64,000 nucleotides of DNA from Oxalobacteraceae bacterium (GCA_947448025.1 CANFLV010000006.1:82644-146643); one strand, 5' to 3'. Counted from the stretch's first letter, positions 10,054 to 21,162 are shown. Numbers and translations are program-made. Notes: a model not told the origin generated them from the sequence alone.

Positions 10054-11556
10054 TTACTTCACGCGGTTCAGCAGGAAAGTTGTCAGCAGAGGCACTGGAC
10101 GACCGGTCGCACCTTTCGCGCCGCCGCCCTTCCAGGCAGTCCCGGCGATATCCAGATGCGCCCAGGTGTACTGGCGAGTGTAGCGCTCGAGGAAGCAGGC
10201 TGCCACGATGCTGCCGCCGCCGGGTGCGCCGATATTGGCCATGTCCGCGAAGTTTGATTTCAGCTGTTCGTTATAAGCTTCTTCGATCGGCATGCGCCAG
10301 GCGGTGTCACCGGTGTGCTTGCCCGCGGCGAGCAATTCCTCGGCCAGGCCATCGTGGGCGGCATCGTGACGGGTGAACATGCCAGTATTATGGCTGCCCA
10401 GCGAGACCACGCAGGCGCCGGTCAAGGTCGCGATATCGACCACGGCGGCCGGCTTGAAACGCTCGACATAGGTCAGCGCATCGCACAAGACCAGACGGCC
10501 TTCGGCGTCGGTGTTGAGGATTTCAATCGTCTGGCCCGACATGGAGGTGACGATGTCGCCCGGCTTGGTCGCGCGGCCGCTCGGCATGTTTTCGCAGGCG
10601 GCGATGACGCCGATGACGTTGAGCTTCAACTTCATTTCCGCAATCGCGCGCATCGTGCCCAGCACCGAGGCGGCGCCGCACATGTCGTATTTCATTTCAT
10701 CCATGGCTGCGCCGGGTTTCAGCGAAATGCCGCCGGTGTCGAAGGTGATGCCTTTGCCGACCAGGACGGTCGGTGCCTCTTTCGCCTTGCCGCCCATGTG
10801 TTTCAGGACGATGAATTTCGGTGGTTCGTCGCTGCCGGCCGTGACCGACAGGAAGCTGCCCATCTTCAGCGCTTGCAGCTGTTTCGTGTCGAGGATTTCA
10901 ACGCCGAGCTTGTAATCCTTGGCCAGCTGCTTGGCCGTATTGGCGAGGTAAGTCGGGGTGCAGATATTGGCCGGCAGATTACCCAGATCCTTGGTCAGCT
11001 CGACGCCGTTGGCCAGCGCGATAGCCTGGGCCAATGCGTTTTTAGCTGCAGTCACGTCTGCCGCGGCGAGCGCAAAAGCGCACTTTTTCACGCCGGCGGC
11101 CGGTGCATCTTTTTTGCTCTTCAAGCTGTCGGAACGGTAGAGGCTTTCACGCAGCGTCAATGTCGCGGTTTGCACGGCCCATGCAGTATCGTGCGCCGTG
11201 ATGCCATCGAGCGGCAGGGCGATGATGCCATCGGCAGCGCCGAGGCTGGCAAAACCGCGCGCTACGGACTGGATCGCGCTCGTGAAATCCTTGCCGCTGA
11301 CGGCGCCTTCCTTGCCCAGGCCGACCAGCAGCACGCGCTCGGCAGCAGCACCCGCAAGGCCCCGCAGCAGCAGGGTCGTGCCCGCCTTGCCGGAAATGTC
11401 GCCCGATTTGACGGCAGCAGTCAGTTCACCTTTTTTGTCGAGGGCTTGTGCCGCGACAGATAAGGTCTTGTCTTCAAAGATACCGACAACGAGACAGCCG
11501 GTTTTACTGGTGGCGATGGTATTCTTTGCGTCGAATGCTTTTATGCTAAAGTCCAC
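10054..11556 (-). CDS. pepA: Leucyl aminopeptidase (M17)
   Basis: [18 protein letters not shown] signature; [30 protein letters not shown]. Confidence 0.96.
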   Translation of the reverse strand: MDFSIKAFDAKNTIATSKTGCLVVGIFEDKTLSVAAQALDKKGELTAAVKSGDISGKAGTTLLLRGLAGAAAERVLLVGLGKEGAVSGKDFTSAIQSVARGFASLGAADGIIALPLDGITAHDTAWAVQTATLTLRESLYRSDSLKSKKDAPAAGVKKCAFALAAADVTAAKNALAQAIALANGVELTKDLGNLPANICTPTYLANTAKQLAKDYKLGVEILDTKQLQALKMGSFLSVTAGSDEPPKFIVLKHMGGKAKEAPTVLVGKGITFDTGGISLKPGAAMDEMKYDMCGAASVLGTMRAIAEMKLKLNVIGVIAACENMPSGRATKPGDIVTSMSGQTIEILNTDAEGRLVLCDALTYVERFKPAAVVDIATLTGACVVSLGSHNTGMFTRHDAAHDGLAEELLAAGKHTGDTAWRMPIEEAYNEQLKSNFADMANIGAPGGGSIVAACFLERYTRQYTWAHLDIAGTAWKGGGAKGATGRPVPLLTTFLLNRVK

Positions 11557-11596
11557 GAGTTACTCCTCAAAAAATGAACCGCAATTATAGTCTCAA

Positions 11597-12727
11597 ATGA
11601 TTTTTCAACGCGCTCTCCGCAGCGAATTGGTCAGTACTGCCGGGGCAGTGTTTACGACGCTGTTCACCATCACGATCACAAATATGCTTATCCGCATCCT
11701 CGGCCAGGCCGCTGGCGGGAAAGTCGCGTCAGCGGATGTCGTGGCCCTGATCGGTTTTGCAGCACTTAATTATCTGCCGCAGATCCTGATCCTGACGGGC
11801 TTTATCTCGGTTTTGCTGGTGGTGGCGCGCAGTTATCAGGATTCGGAAATGGTGGTCTGGTTTGCCTCGGGCCTGAGCCTGGCGCGCTGGATCAAGCCGG
11901 TCATGGCGTTTGGTCTTCCGATCGTGCTGTTGACGACCGTTCTCAGCTTTGTGCTGACACCGTGGGCCGCGCGCCAGAGCGCAGAATTTCGCGAACGCTT
12001 CGAAAAGCGCGAAGACATCGCCCGCGTCTCACCCGGAAAATTTCAGGAATCCTCCTCATCGGATCGCGTCTTTTTCGTTGAGAGCGTCTCCGGTGATGCG
12101 AGCAAGGTACAGAACATCTTCGTCAATTCGACCGCCAATGGTCGCACCAGCGTGGTCCTTGCCAAGGAAGGTTCAATAGAAACCAATGCGCGTGGCGACA
12201 AGATGCTGGTCATGGAAAAAGGTCGGCGCTATGACGGCGTGCCGAAGCAGTCCGACTTCCAGGTGATGGAATTTGAAAAATACAGCGTCGTCATTGGCCG
12301 CCAGGCAGATGTCGTGGCCGGTAACAAATCGGTGGCGGCCTTGCCGACCGAGGATTTGCTGGCGGATTTCAATCGCGTCAACGCCGGTGAACTCTTGTGG
12401 CGTAGTGCCTTGCCTGTCATGGCGCTGATGCTGATGCTGCTGGCGATCCCGCTGAGTTTTGTCAATCCGCGCAGTGGTCGCTCGGCGAATTTATTGATCG
12501 CGTTGATGCTGTTTGTGGTCTATTCGAACATGAGTAGCGTCTTCCAGGTCGCCGTGGCGCAAGGCCGCTTATCGTTCTGGCTTGCCTTCTGGCCGATTCA
12601 CGCGCTGGCGGCACTGACGGTGGCGCTGCTGTTTTCGCTGCGCCTCAATCGCAATAGTCGCTGGCATCCGGCCGTCGTGTTCGGTGCAATGCGGCGCGCA
12701 TTGCGTTCACGGCGCGAGGCCAGCTGA
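11597..12727 (+). CDS. lptF: LPS export permease LptF
   Basis: MIFQRALRSELVSTAGAVFTTLF...; YjgP/YjgQ family; followed by lptG with 1-nt overlap; divergent from pepA. Confidence 0.93.
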   Translation: MIFQRALRSELVSTAGAVFTTLFTITITNMLIRILGQAAGGKVASADVVALIGFAALNYLPQILILTGFISVLLVVARSYQDSEMVVWFASGLSLARWIKPVMAFGLPIVLLTTVLSFVLTPWAARQSAEFRERFEKREDIARVSPGKFQESSSSDRVFFVESVSGDASKVQNIFVNSTANGRTSVVLAKEGSIETNARGDKMLVMEKGRRYDGVPKQSDFQVMEFEKYSVVIGRQADVVAGNKSVAALPTEDLLADFNRVNAGELLWRSALPVMALMLMLLAIPLSFVNPRSGRSANLLIALMLFVVYSNMSSVFQVAVAQGRLSFWLAFWPIHALAALTVALLFSLRLNRNSRWHPAVVFGAMRRALRSRREAS

Positions 12728-13875
12728 TGCGCGTACTGCAAAAATATTTTGCGACTGAACTCGTGCGCGGGATCCTGTTCGTGCTGGCGGCGCTACTTGC
12801 GCTGTCGATGTTTTTCGACTTGATGGGCGAGCTGAAATCGGTCGGGCGCGGCGCCTACCAGCTGCAACATGCCTTCCTTTACGTCTTGATGGGCACGCCA
12901 GTCTATGTCTATGAAATGATGCCGATTGCAGCGCTGATCGGCACCATCTGGACGTTGGCACAATTTGCTGCGCGTTCGGAAATGACGATCATGCGCGTAT
13001 CGGGCATGTCGACCGGCATGGCGGCCATGATGCTGGCGAAAATCGGTGCGGTGTTTGTCCTGTTCACTTTCGTGTTTGGTGAAGTGCTGTCGCCGGTGGC
13101 CAGCGAAATGGCGGAAAAAATGAAGCAGCAGCTGCAAGGTAACGCGGTGTCGCAGGAATTCCGCTCGGGGCTGTGGACCAAGGATTTGATCAAGGAAAGC
13201 GGCGTCACCGGAAAAATCGTTGGTTCGCGTTTCCTCAATGTGCGCGAGGTCCGCAGCACGGGTGAACTGCGTGAAGTCAAAATTTATGAATTCGATAATA
13301 GCTTTCGCCTGACGGGCATCCTCACCGCGGCCAGCGGTAAATATGTCGAGGCCAATATCTGGGAATTCACCGACGTATCGGAGACTCTGTTCCCAAATAT
13401 CGTTCTGACCCAGGAGGCGACGCTGGAAGATTTGAAGACGGCGATTTCGGTGCGCGCATTGCCGTCGAAGAAAATGATTTCGGAAGTTACACCCGATCTC
13501 ATTGCCGTGCTCTTCGCCGATCCCGACCGCATGTCGGCCTCCGACCTGAGTGCCTACACGCGTCACCTCGCGGAGAACCGGCAGCATACCGAGCGCTATG
13601 AAATCGCGTTTTGGAAAAAGATCATTTATCCGTTTGCGGTTCTCGTGATGATGGCGCTCGCCTTGCCTTTCGGTTACCTGCAGGCGCGCGCCGGCGGCGT
13701 GAGTCTGAAAATTTTCAGTGGCATCATGATCGGCGTGAGCTTCCATTTGCTCAACACGCTGTTCTCGCATCTGGCACTGCTCAATACCTGGCCGGCGCTG
13801 CTGACGGCCCTGACGCCGAGCCTGCTATTTCTGATGATCGCGATCCTCGCCTTGCGCTGGGTAGAAAGACATTAA
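12727..13875 (+). CDS. lptG: LPS export permease LptG
   Basis: MRVLQKYFATELVRGILFVLAALLALSMFFDLMGEL...; YjgP/YjgQ family. Confidence 0.93.
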   Translation: MRVLQKYFATELVRGILFVLAALLALSMFFDLMGELKSVGRGAYQLQHAFLYVLMGTPVYVYEMMPIAALIGTIWTLAQFAARSEMTIMRVSGMSTGMAAMMLAKIGAVFVLFTFVFGEVLSPVASEMAEKMKQQLQGNAVSQEFRSGLWTKDLIKESGVTGKIVGSRFLNVREVRSTGELREVKIYEFDNSFRLTGILTAASGKYVEANIWEFTDVSETLFPNIVLTQEATLEDLKTAISVRALPSKKMISEVTPDLIAVLFADPDRMSASDLSAYTRHLAENRQHTERYEIAFWKKIIYPFAVLVMMALALPFGYLQARAGGVSLKIFSGIMIGVSFHLLNTLFSHLALLNTWPALLTALTPSLLFLMIAILALRWVERH

Positions 13876-13900
13876 TGAACCCCACTTCCGGAGACACCGC

Positions 13901-14275
13901 ATGACCCGACAAACCCTGGTGTTGTTTGCCCATGGCGCCCGCGATCCGCGCTGGGCGGGCCCCTTTCAACGACTGCAGGCGATTTTGCAGGCGCGACAGC
14001 CAGAGGTCAAAGTTGGTCTCGCCTTCCTCGAATTCATGACGCCGGATTTGCCGACCCTGGTCGCTGAAGCGGTCGCGCAAGGCAGTCTGGATATTGCGCT
14101 GGTGCCGATATTTTTAGGCCAGGGCGGGCATGTGCTGCGGGATTTGCCTGTGCTGCTTGAACAATTGCGTGAGACGCATCCGGGCCTGGAGATTCGTGTG
14201 GCGCAGGCAGTCGGTGAGAATGCCGACGTGTTGAATGCGATCGCGGATTATTGTGAGCTGGCGTTGAGTCATTAA
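13901..14275 (+). CDS. CbiX-type sirohydrochlorin chelatase
   Basis: LVLFAHGARDPRWAGPFQRL...PIFLGQGGHVLRDLP; short CbiX family. Confidence 0.85.
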   Translation: MTRQTLVLFAHGARDPRWAGPFQRLQAILQARQPEVKVGLAFLEFMTPDLPTLVAEAVAQGSLDIALVPIFLGQGGHVLRDLPVLLEQLRETHPGLEIRVAQAVGENADVLNAIADYCELALSH

Positions 14276-14316
14276 AGACCGCCGAACACAGTGCATGGCG
14301 CACTGCGTTTTAATGA

Positions 14317-15087
14317 TCAGGCAGCCTGATCGCGTAATTCTTGCAGCAGATCTGCGGCCGCACGTTCAGCCAAGGCCTCACCGATCATGACCAGCACAGG
14401 TCCACTGGCTGCGGCCAGTCCGCTGGCCAAGTCACTGAGCCGCATGCGCAAAACGCGCTCATTAGCGCAGCTGCAATTTTCCACAATGATGACGGGCGTA
14501 GTTGCACTGCGACCCTGCGCCAGCAAACGATGCGCCGTGCTTGCCGCCTCCTTGCCGCCCATGTACTGCACCAGCGTATCAGTATCTGGCAGCGCTTCCT
14601 GCTCAGGTTGATCCGGCGCCGTGCTGGTGGTGAAAAACGCGACGCTGCGCGAAACGCCACGCTTTGTCAGTGGCTGCTGCGTCGATGCTGCAGCAGCGAG
14701 CGCGGCCGTAATGCCGGGCACGATTTCGACGTCAATACCGTGCGCTTCGAGCGCACACAATTCTTCATCCGCGCGACCAAACAGCATCGGGTCGCCGCCC
14801 TTGAGCCGCACTACAAAACCATATTTTGCCGCACTGTCGACGAGCTGCTTGTTGATGAAAGCTTGCGCCGTCGACAGCTTGCCGCAGCGTTTGCCCACGG
14901 CGATCTTGACAGCTTGCGGACACAGTTCCAGCATCTCTTCCGTCACCAGCGCATCGTGCAGCACGACTTCGGCTTGCGCCAGCAGTCGTGCCCCGCGCAC
15001 CGTGATCAAATCAGCGGCGCCTGGGCCGGCACCGATCAGGAAGACCTTGCCGTATTTAATGTGCGCGGATGCAGACATGGCGATCAA
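14317..15087 (-). CDS. cobA: Uroporphyrinogen-III C-methyltransferase
   Basis: VFLIGAGPGAADLITVRGARLLAQAEVVLHDALV...RLKGGDPMLFGRADEE. Confidence 0.94.
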   Translation of the reverse strand: MIAMSASAHIKYGKVFLIGAGPGAADLITVRGARLLAQAEVVLHDALVTEEMLELCPQAVKIAVGKRCGKLSTAQAFINKQLVDSAAKYGFVVRLKGGDPMLFGRADEELCALEAHGIDVEIVPGITAALAAAASTQQPLTKRGVSRSVAFFTTSTAPDQPEQEALPDTDTLVQYMGGKEAASTAHRLLAQGRSATTPVIIVENCSCANERVLRMRLSDLASGLAAASGPVLVMIGEALAERAAADLLQELRDQAA

Positions 15088-16409
15088 TCCAGATGGATCA
15101 TGCCAGCGGCGACCGTCTGGTGCGTGACTTCATCGATGAGGATGAAGGCGCCCGTAGCACGGATGGCGGCGTAGCTGTCAGCGGCCAGCGGCTGCTGCAC
15201 ATTGAGCGTGACGGTAGCGATGTCATTGAGCTTGAGCGAGGTGGCCGGCCGGGTTTCCTGGGTATTGATGTCGAGCAGGGTATCGATATGCGTTACGCGT
15301 GCCGCGACTTGGCGCGTGGTGTGCTTGAGCCAGTATTTGCGCTTGGTGTCGAGCGCATCTTCCGACAGCCAGCAGACTTCGGCATTCAAGGTCTTCAGCA
15401 CAGTGGCAGGACGCTCGGCGGAAGCAAGCATGTCGCCGCGCGAAATATCCAGATACTCGTCCAGCAGCAGCGTGACGGACTGACCGACGACGGCTGATTC
15501 GAGCGATCCGTCCAGCGTCAGGATATCCTTGACGGTGGCTGAGAGGCCGCTCGGCTGCACGACGATCTTGTCGCCACGGCTGACCTTGCCAGCTTCAATG
15601 CGGCCCATGTAGCCACGGAAGTCTTGCGCTTCATGGCCATTGTGGCGCGCCACGAGTTGCACCGGGAAGCGGAAAGGCTCGTCATGTGATTCATCGTAGA
15701 CCGACAGCGACTCGAGCAATTCAATCAGCGTCGGACCCTGGTACCACGGCATCTTGTCGCCAGCGGTGACGACATTGTCGCCGGCCAGCGCTGACAGTGG
15801 AATCGGCTGGATGTCCTGCAGGCCGAGTTGCGCTGCAAATTCACGGTAAGCGGCGACGATGCGGTCATACACGGTCTGGTCGTAATTGACGAGATCCATC
15901 TTGTTCACAGCGACGACGACATGCTCGATGCGCAGCAGATGTGCGATGGTCGAATGGCGTTTTGTCTGTGTCAGCAGTTCGACGCTGCCGTCGTCACCGA
16001 GCTTGACCTTGGAGACGTCGATGAGGATGATCACTGCGTCTGCTGTTGAAGCGCCCGTGACCATATTGCGTGTGTACTGCTCATGGCCTGGGGTATCGGC
16101 GATGATGAATTTGCGTTTTGGTGTCGCGAAATAGCGGTAGGCGACGTCGATCGTGATGCCTTGCTCGCGTTCGGCTTCGAGGCCGTCGGTCAGCAGCGAC
16201 AGGTCGATCGTGTCGCCCACGGTACGTTTGTGTTTGGCGCGGGACATCGCATCGAGCTGGTCGGCGAAAATGCCTTTGCTGTCGAACAGCAGGCGGCCGA
16301 TCAGCGTGCTCTTGCCATCGTCGACCGAACCGGCCGTAATAAAGCGCAGCAAGCCGCGTTCCTTGCCCTTAGTCGCAGGCAGGGTTGAATTCTCAAGCAC
16401 GGCGTTCAT
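15084..16409 (-). CDS. cysN: Sulfate adenylyltransferase subunit 1 (GTPase)
   Basis: GSVDDGKSTLIGRLL, DTPGHEQYTRNM, NKMD GTPase motifs; adjacent to cysD. Confidence 0.95.
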   Translation of the reverse strand: MNAVLENSTLPATKGKERGLLRFITAGSVDDGKSTLIGRLLFDSKGIFADQLDAMSRAKHKRTVGDTIDLSLLTDGLEAEREQGITIDVAYRYFATPKRKFIIADTPGHEQYTRNMVTGASTADAVIILIDVSKVKLGDDGSVELLTQTKRHSTIAHLLRIEHVVVAVNKMDLVNYDQTVYDRIVAAYREFAAQLGLQDIQPIPLSALAGDNVVTAGDKMPWYQGPTLIELLESLSVYDESHDEPFRFPVQLVARHNGHEAQDFRGYMGRIEAGKVSRGDKIVVQPSGLSATVKDILTLDGSLESAVVGQSVTLLLDEYLDISRGDMLASAERPATVLKTLNAEVCWLSEDALDTKRKYWLKHTTRQVAARVTHIDTLLDINTQETRPATSLKLNDIATVTLNVQQPLAADSYAAIRATGAFILIDEVTHQTVAAGMIHLD

Positions 16410-17353
16410 CAGAAATACCCTTCTTTCTTGCGTTTTTCCATCGAGGCTTCCGATGTCTGGTCATCCATGCGGGTCGCGCCGCGCTCGGTGATTTGTGTAA
16501 TGGCGGTCTCGGCGATGATCGCTTCGACGGTGCGCGCGTCGGACGCGACCGGGCAGGTGCACGAGATGTCACCGACGGTACGGAAGCGCACAACGCGGGT
16601 TTCAACCGTTTCGCCTTCGCGTGGCGGTGTCAGGTCCGTCAGTGGCACCAGCAAACCGTTGCGCGGGATGACCTGGCGCTCATGCGCAAAGTAGATGTTG
16701 GGCAGCTCGAGTTTTTCGCGGGCGATGTATTGCCACACGTCGAGCTCAGTCCAGTTTGAAATCGGGAAGACGCGCATGTTTTCGCCCGGATGGACGCGCG
16801 TGTTGTAGAGGTCCCAGAGTTCCGGACGCTGGGCTTTCGGATTCCATTGGCCGAATTCATCGCGGAAGGAAAAGATGCGTTCCTTGGCGCGGGCTTTTTC
16901 TTCATCGCGACGCGCGCCGCCGATGCAGGCATCGAATTTGTGTTCGGCGATGGTTTCTAAAAGCGTCACGGCTTGCGCTGCATTACGTGAATCGGTTTGC
17001 GGATTGCGCAGGCGTACGGTGCCGCGGCGGATCGATTCTTCAACCGAACCAACGATGAGACGCTCGCCAAGTTCAGCGACGCGTTTGTCGCGGAAGGTGA
17101 TCACTTCGGCAAAGTTATGGCCGGTGTCGATATGCACCAGCGGGAAGGGGAATTTGCCTGGGCGGAAAGCCTTTTCGGCAAGGCGCAGCATGACGACCGA
17201 GTCTTTCCCGCCCGAGAACAGCAGGGCAGGATTGGCGCATTCGGCGGCGACTTCGCGCATGATGTGGATCGCTTCGGATTCCAGCCAATCGAGGTGGCGT
17301 TCGCTGGCATGCAGCGCGTGCTCGGACAGGGTGGCTTCGACTACTGTGTTCAT
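16409..17353 (-). CDS. cysD: Sulfate adenylyltransferase subunit 2
   Basis: LLFSGGKDSVVMLRLAEKAF...HIDTGHNF; PAPS reductase-like fold, CysD family. Confidence 0.95.
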   Translation of the reverse strand: MNTVVEATLSEHALHASERHLDWLESEAIHIMREVAAECANPALLFSGGKDSVVMLRLAEKAFRPGKFPFPLVHIDTGHNFAEVITFRDKRVAELGERLIVGSVEESIRRGTVRLRNPQTDSRNAAQAVTLLETIAEHKFDACIGGARRDEEKARAKERIFSFRDEFGQWNPKAQRPELWDLYNTRVHPGENMRVFPISNWTELDVWQYIAREKLELPNIYFAHERQVIPRNGLLVPLTDLTPPREGETVETRVVRFRTVGDISCTCPVASDARTVEAIIAETAITQITERGATRMDDQTSEASMEKRKKEGYF

Positions 17354-17385
17354 AAGATTCTCAGGCTTCAGTGTTCGTTTCAGTA

Positions 17386-18105
17386 TTAATTATTTGTGGC
17401 TGCATTGATGCGGACCAGTTTGCCGTCCACGACGTGCAAGCCGCATTCTTTCGATTCCGGATTTTCCCACCACCAGCGTCCGGCGCGGACATCTTCGCCC
17501 GGCTGTATCGCCCGCGTGCAGGGCTCGCAGCCGATCGATGGGTAGCCGCGATCATGCAAGGGGTTGTAGGGCACCTTGTTGGCATGGATATAAGCCCAGA
17601 CATCTTCTTCCGACCAGTCGGCGAGTGGATTGAACTTGGCCATCTTGCGCGCTGCATCGTCTTCCTGCACATCGAGTCCGGCGCGGGTCGTGGATTGCGC
17701 ACGGCGCTGGCCGGTGATCCAGGCCTTGTTACCGGCCAAGGCGCGCTCCAGCGGTTCGATCTTGCGGATGCGGCAGCATTCCTTGCGCATCTCGACGCTG
17801 TCGTAAAACGCATTCAAGCCGTTTTGTGTGACATAGGCTTCGACCGCTGCAGGTTCAGGCCGGAATGCGACAACATCGTAATTATAAGTCGCGCGGATCT
17901 GATCCAGTACGCCCAATGTTTCGGCATGCAGGCGGCCGGTCTCCAGCGTAAAGATCGAGATCGGTAATTTCGCGCGCAAGATCATGTCGGTCAAGACCAT
18001 GTCTTCGGCGGCAAGGCTGGAAGCAAACACCGCCGGCGAAAAGTCCGACGCGATGCGCGCCAATGTGGCCTGGCTGTCAGCGACGCGCTGGGTCAGGTCG
18101 CTCAT
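17386..18105 (-). CDS. cysH: Phosphoadenylyl-/adenylyl-sulfate reductase
   Basis: CCRIRKIEPLERAL and GCEPCTRAIQPGEDVRAGRWWWE: the two CC/CxxC pairs suggest an APS-reductase-type Fe-S enzyme. Confidence 0.92.
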   Translation of the reverse strand: MSDLTQRVADSQATLARIASDFSPAVFASSLAAEDMVLTDMILRAKLPISIFTLETGRLHAETLGVLDQIRATYNYDVVAFRPEPAAVEAYVTQNGLNAFYDSVEMRKECCRIRKIEPLERALAGNKAWITGQRRAQSTTRAGLDVQEDDAARKMAKFNPLADWSEEDVWAYIHANKVPYNPLHDRGYPSIGCEPCTRAIQPGEDVRAGRWWWENPESKECGLHVVDGKLVRINAATNN

Positions 18106-18623
18106 GCAGCCACTCCGTCACGCTGGACGCGGCCAAACAGCGGTGCCTTGAGATCCCATGAATTCTGATACGGTACGGAGAAATCGGTCAGGCCCTTCAA
18201 TGCATCATGCACATCGCGGTCGGCGCGCACTTCGAAGGCATTAAATCCCACGCGCTGCATGTAGAACAGCTGGTCGCGCAAGACGTCACCAACGGCGCGC
18301 AATTCGCCGGTGTAGCCGAAGCGTGCGCGCAGATTGTAGGCGATCGAATAGCCGCGACCATCAGCAAACTTCGGGAAGTCGACGGCAATCAGCGGCAGGC
18401 TGGCCAGATCGTCCTTCAAGGTTTCCGGACGTTCGCTGCTGGCGATCCAGACGCCGACGTCAGCGCGGCTGCGCAAGGTCGCGCCTTGCGCCAGCCAGAC
18501 GGCCAGCGGTACGAGTACTTTGCCAGCGGGGACGGCGACGGTCTCGGCGTTTTGTTCTTCCGTCAAACGCAGCAAATGCCAGTCATCGGCGACGACGGCG
18601 CGGTCTTTAATAATATTACGCAT
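18102..18623 (-). CDS. DUF934 family protein of the assimilatory sulfate reduction cluster
   Basis: MRNIIKDRAVVADDWHLL...FPKFADGRGYSIAYNLRARFGYTGELRAVGDVLRDQLFYMQRVGF; start moved from the track start to Met43 (CAT at 18621-18623). Confidence 0.85.
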   Translation of the reverse strand: MRNIIKDRAVVADDWHLLRLTEEQNAETVAVPAGKVLVPLAVWLAQGATLRSRADVGVWIASSERPETLKDDLASLPLIAVDFPKFADGRGYSIAYNLRARFGYTGELRAVGDVLRDQLFYMQRVGFNAFEVRADRDVHDALKGLTDFSVPYQNSWDLKAPLFGRVQRDGVAA

Positions 18624-20310
18624 ATGCGTCTTCTCCCATTGGGTGGCCGATCTTGATCGGGGTAGCGTAGACATGTTCCTTAAAGGGCGGAATGCCGATG
18701 CGTTGTACGGTGTCGATGAAGCGTTCTTCGTCCCGGCGTTCACGCACATAGACTTGCAGGATACGGTCGATTACTTCCGGCATCTGGTGCGCCGAAAACG
18801 AGGGGCCGATGATCTTGCCGATAGCGATATTGTTACCCTGGCCGCCGCCCAGCGACACCTGATACCACTCGGCGCCATCCTTGTCGACACCGAGGATGCC
18901 GATATTGCCGATATGGTGATGGCCGCAGGCGTTGATGCAGCCGGAAATATTCAGTTCGATCTCGCCGATATCATGCTGGAAGTCGATATTGTCGAATTTT
19001 TCCGCGATCGCTTCGGCGATCGGAATCGACTTCGCATTCGCCAGCGAGCAGAAGTCACCGCCCGGGCAGCAGATCATGTCGGTCAGCAGGCCGATATTCG
19101 GCGTGGCCATGCCAGCCGCCTTCGCTTCGCCCCAGAGTGCGAACAGCTCGGATTGCTTCACATCCGCCAGCACGAGATTCTGTTCATGCGTGACGCGCAC
19201 TTCGCCAAAGCTGTAGCGGTCGGCGAGCTCGGCGACGGTGTCGATCTGCGTCGCCGTCGCGTCACCGGGCGGCACGCCGGTCTTTTTGAGCGACAGCACG
19301 GCAATCGCATAGCCGGGCACCTTGTGCGGCTTGACGTTGCGCTTGATCCAATTCGCAAACGCCTTGTTGCCTTCCTGCTGTTGCGCGAGCAAGGCATCCT
19401 GCGCCGGCAGTGTTTCATATGCAGGCGGCGTAAAATACGCGGCCACACGCTGCAGTTCGGCGTCCGTCAAGGTGCTCGGACCATCTTTCAGGTCGACCCA
19501 TTCGGCATCGACCTGACGTGCGAATTCTTCAATGCCGAGCGACTTCACGAGGATCTTGATGCGCGCCTTGTAGATATTGTCGCGCCGGCCGTACTGGTTG
19601 TAGACGCGCATGATCGCTTCGATGTAGCTGAGCATGTGGCGCACCGGCAGGAATTCGCGGATCACGCTGCCGATGATCGGTGTGCGGCCTAGTCCGCCGC
19701 CGACCATCACGCGAAAGCCGACTTCGCCGGACGCATCCGAGACGACGGTCAGGCCAATGTCATGCATGCCGGTCGCGGCGCGGTCTTCGATGGCGCCATT
19801 GACGGCGACTTTGAATTTGCGCGGCAGGTACGCGAATTCCGGATGGAAGGTGCTCCATTGACGCAGGATTTCGGCGTAAGGCCGCGGATCAAACAGTTCG
19901 TCAGCGGCCACGCCAGCGTATTCGTCGGACGTGGTATTGCGGATGCAATTGCCCGAGGTTTGCACGGCATGCATTTCGACGGAGGCGAGTTCGGCGAGGA
20001 TGTCGGGCGTCTGTTCGAGCTCGATCCAGTTGAACTGGATGTTCTGGCGCGTCGTGAAGTGGCCATAGCCGCGGTCATACTTGCGCGCGATGTGGGCGAA
20101 CATGCGCACCTGCGTCGACGACAGCAAGCCATAAGGCACGGCCACGCGCAGCATGTAGGCATGGCGTTGCAGGTACAGGCCGTTTTGCAGGCGCAGCGGA
20201 CGGAATTCGTCTTCGGTCAGTTCGTCAGACAGGCGACGGCGCACCTGATCGCGATATTGGGCGACGCGTTCGCCGATGATTTGGTGGTCGTATTGGTCGT
20301 AGCGATACAT
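18616..20310 (-). CDS. cysI: Nitrite/sulfite reductase, hemoprotein
   Basis: HFTTRQNIQFNW, GGGLGRTP, CPGGDFCSLA, NISGCINACGHHHIG siroheme/4Fe-4S motifs. Confidence 0.93.
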   Translation of the reverse strand: MYRYDQYDHQIIGERVAQYRDQVRRRLSDELTEDEFRPLRLQNGLYLQRHAYMLRVAVPYGLLSSTQVRMFAHIARKYDRGYGHFTTRQNIQFNWIELEQTPDILAELASVEMHAVQTSGNCIRNTTSDEYAGVAADELFDPRPYAEILRQWSTFHPEFAYLPRKFKVAVNGAIEDRAATGMHDIGLTVVSDASGEVGFRVMVGGGLGRTPIIGSVIREFLPVRHMLSYIEAIMRVYNQYGRRDNIYKARIKILVKSLGIEEFARQVDAEWVDLKDGPSTLTDAELQRVAAYFTPPAYETLPAQDALLAQQQEGNKAFANWIKRNVKPHKVPGYAIAVLSLKKTGVPPGDATATQIDTVAELADRYSFGEVRVTHEQNLVLADVKQSELFALWGEAKAAGMATPNIGLLTDMICCPGGDFCSLANAKSIPIAEAIAEKFDNIDFQHDIGEIELNISGCINACGHHHIGNIGILGVDKDGAEWYQVSLGGGQGNNIAIGKIIGPSFSAHQMPEVIDRILQVYVRERRDEERFIDTVQRIGIPPFKEHVYATPIKIGHPMGEDAYA

Positions 20311-20320
20311 AATTTAACTT

Positions 20321-21094
20321 TCAGAAAACCAGTTTGACGGCAACGCCGGTCAGGGTCATGGCGAGCAAGCCACGCAGGAATTTTTCCGGCACGCCTTTGG
20401 CGGCCAGTGAACCGATCGTGATGCCTGGGACCGAGCCGAGCAGCAGCATGCCGAGCAATTCCCAGTTAATCGAACCTAGCCACCAGTGGCCGAAAGCGGC
20501 AATGGCGGTCAGGGGGACGGCATAAGCGATATCGGTGCCGGCGATTTCCGCGGGCGACAGCTTCGGATAGAGCAGGACCAGTAAGGTCGCGCCGATCGCG
20601 CCGGCGCCAATCGAGGAAATCGTCACCAATGTGCCGAGTACGGCGCCGGCGACGATGGTCGAAATGCTCAGGGCGGTGCCGCGCAATTGCTTTTCCGGAT
20701 GCTGCTGAATCCAGGCTTGCATGCGGCCGCGGAACAGGATCGCCACCACCGTCAGCAAGACTGAAGCGGCAATAGAATAACGGATGATCTGGCCCATATG
20801 CTGGCCGAGCGCGCCAAAATTTTTCATGGCCAGCGTCGCCAGGATCGCGGCCGGCAAGGCGCCCAGGCACAGGCGGCGCACGATGTCCCAGTGGACCGTG
20901 CCTCGGAAACGATGCGCAAAGGTGCCGGCAGTTTTCGTCGCTGCCGCAAAGGCCAGGTCTGTGCCTACAGCGACCGTCGGCGAAATCCCGAACAGCAGGG
21001 TTAATAACGGGGTCATGAGGGAGCCGCCGCCTACACCGGTCAAACCGACCAGCAAACCGACTGCAAAACCCGAAACTATATAAGAAACAGACAT
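20321..21094 (-). CDS. TSUP family (TauE/SafE) sulfite/anion permease
   Basis: GFAVGLLVGLTGVGGGSLMTPLL; genomic context with cys genes. Confidence 0.88.
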   Translation of the reverse strand: MSVSYIVSGFAVGLLVGLTGVGGGSLMTPLLTLLFGISPTVAVGTDLAFAAATKTAGTFAHRFRGTVHWDIVRRLCLGALPAAILATLAMKNFGALGQHMGQIIRYSIAASVLLTVVAILFRGRMQAWIQQHPEKQLRGTALSISTIVAGAVLGTLVTISSIGAGAIGATLLVLLYPKLSPAEIAGTDIAYAVPLTAIAAFGHWWLGSINWELLGMLLLGSVPGITIGSLAAKGVPEKFLRGLLAMTLTGVAVKLVF

Positions 21095-21162
21095 AAGACC
21101 TCGCGCAAATTAGGCTGAATCGTAATAAACTTAGGCCTTATTCCAAACTACAGAGTATTTAT

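Noticed and set aside
10315-11463. 382-aa plus-strand ORF opposite pepA
   Set aside because: Antisense to a confidently identified gene; compositionally shadow-like with no recognisable motif.
18520-19692. 390-aa plus-strand ORF opposite cysI
   Set aside because: Shadow ORF of a high-GC coding gene; cysI motifs are unambiguous on the other strand.
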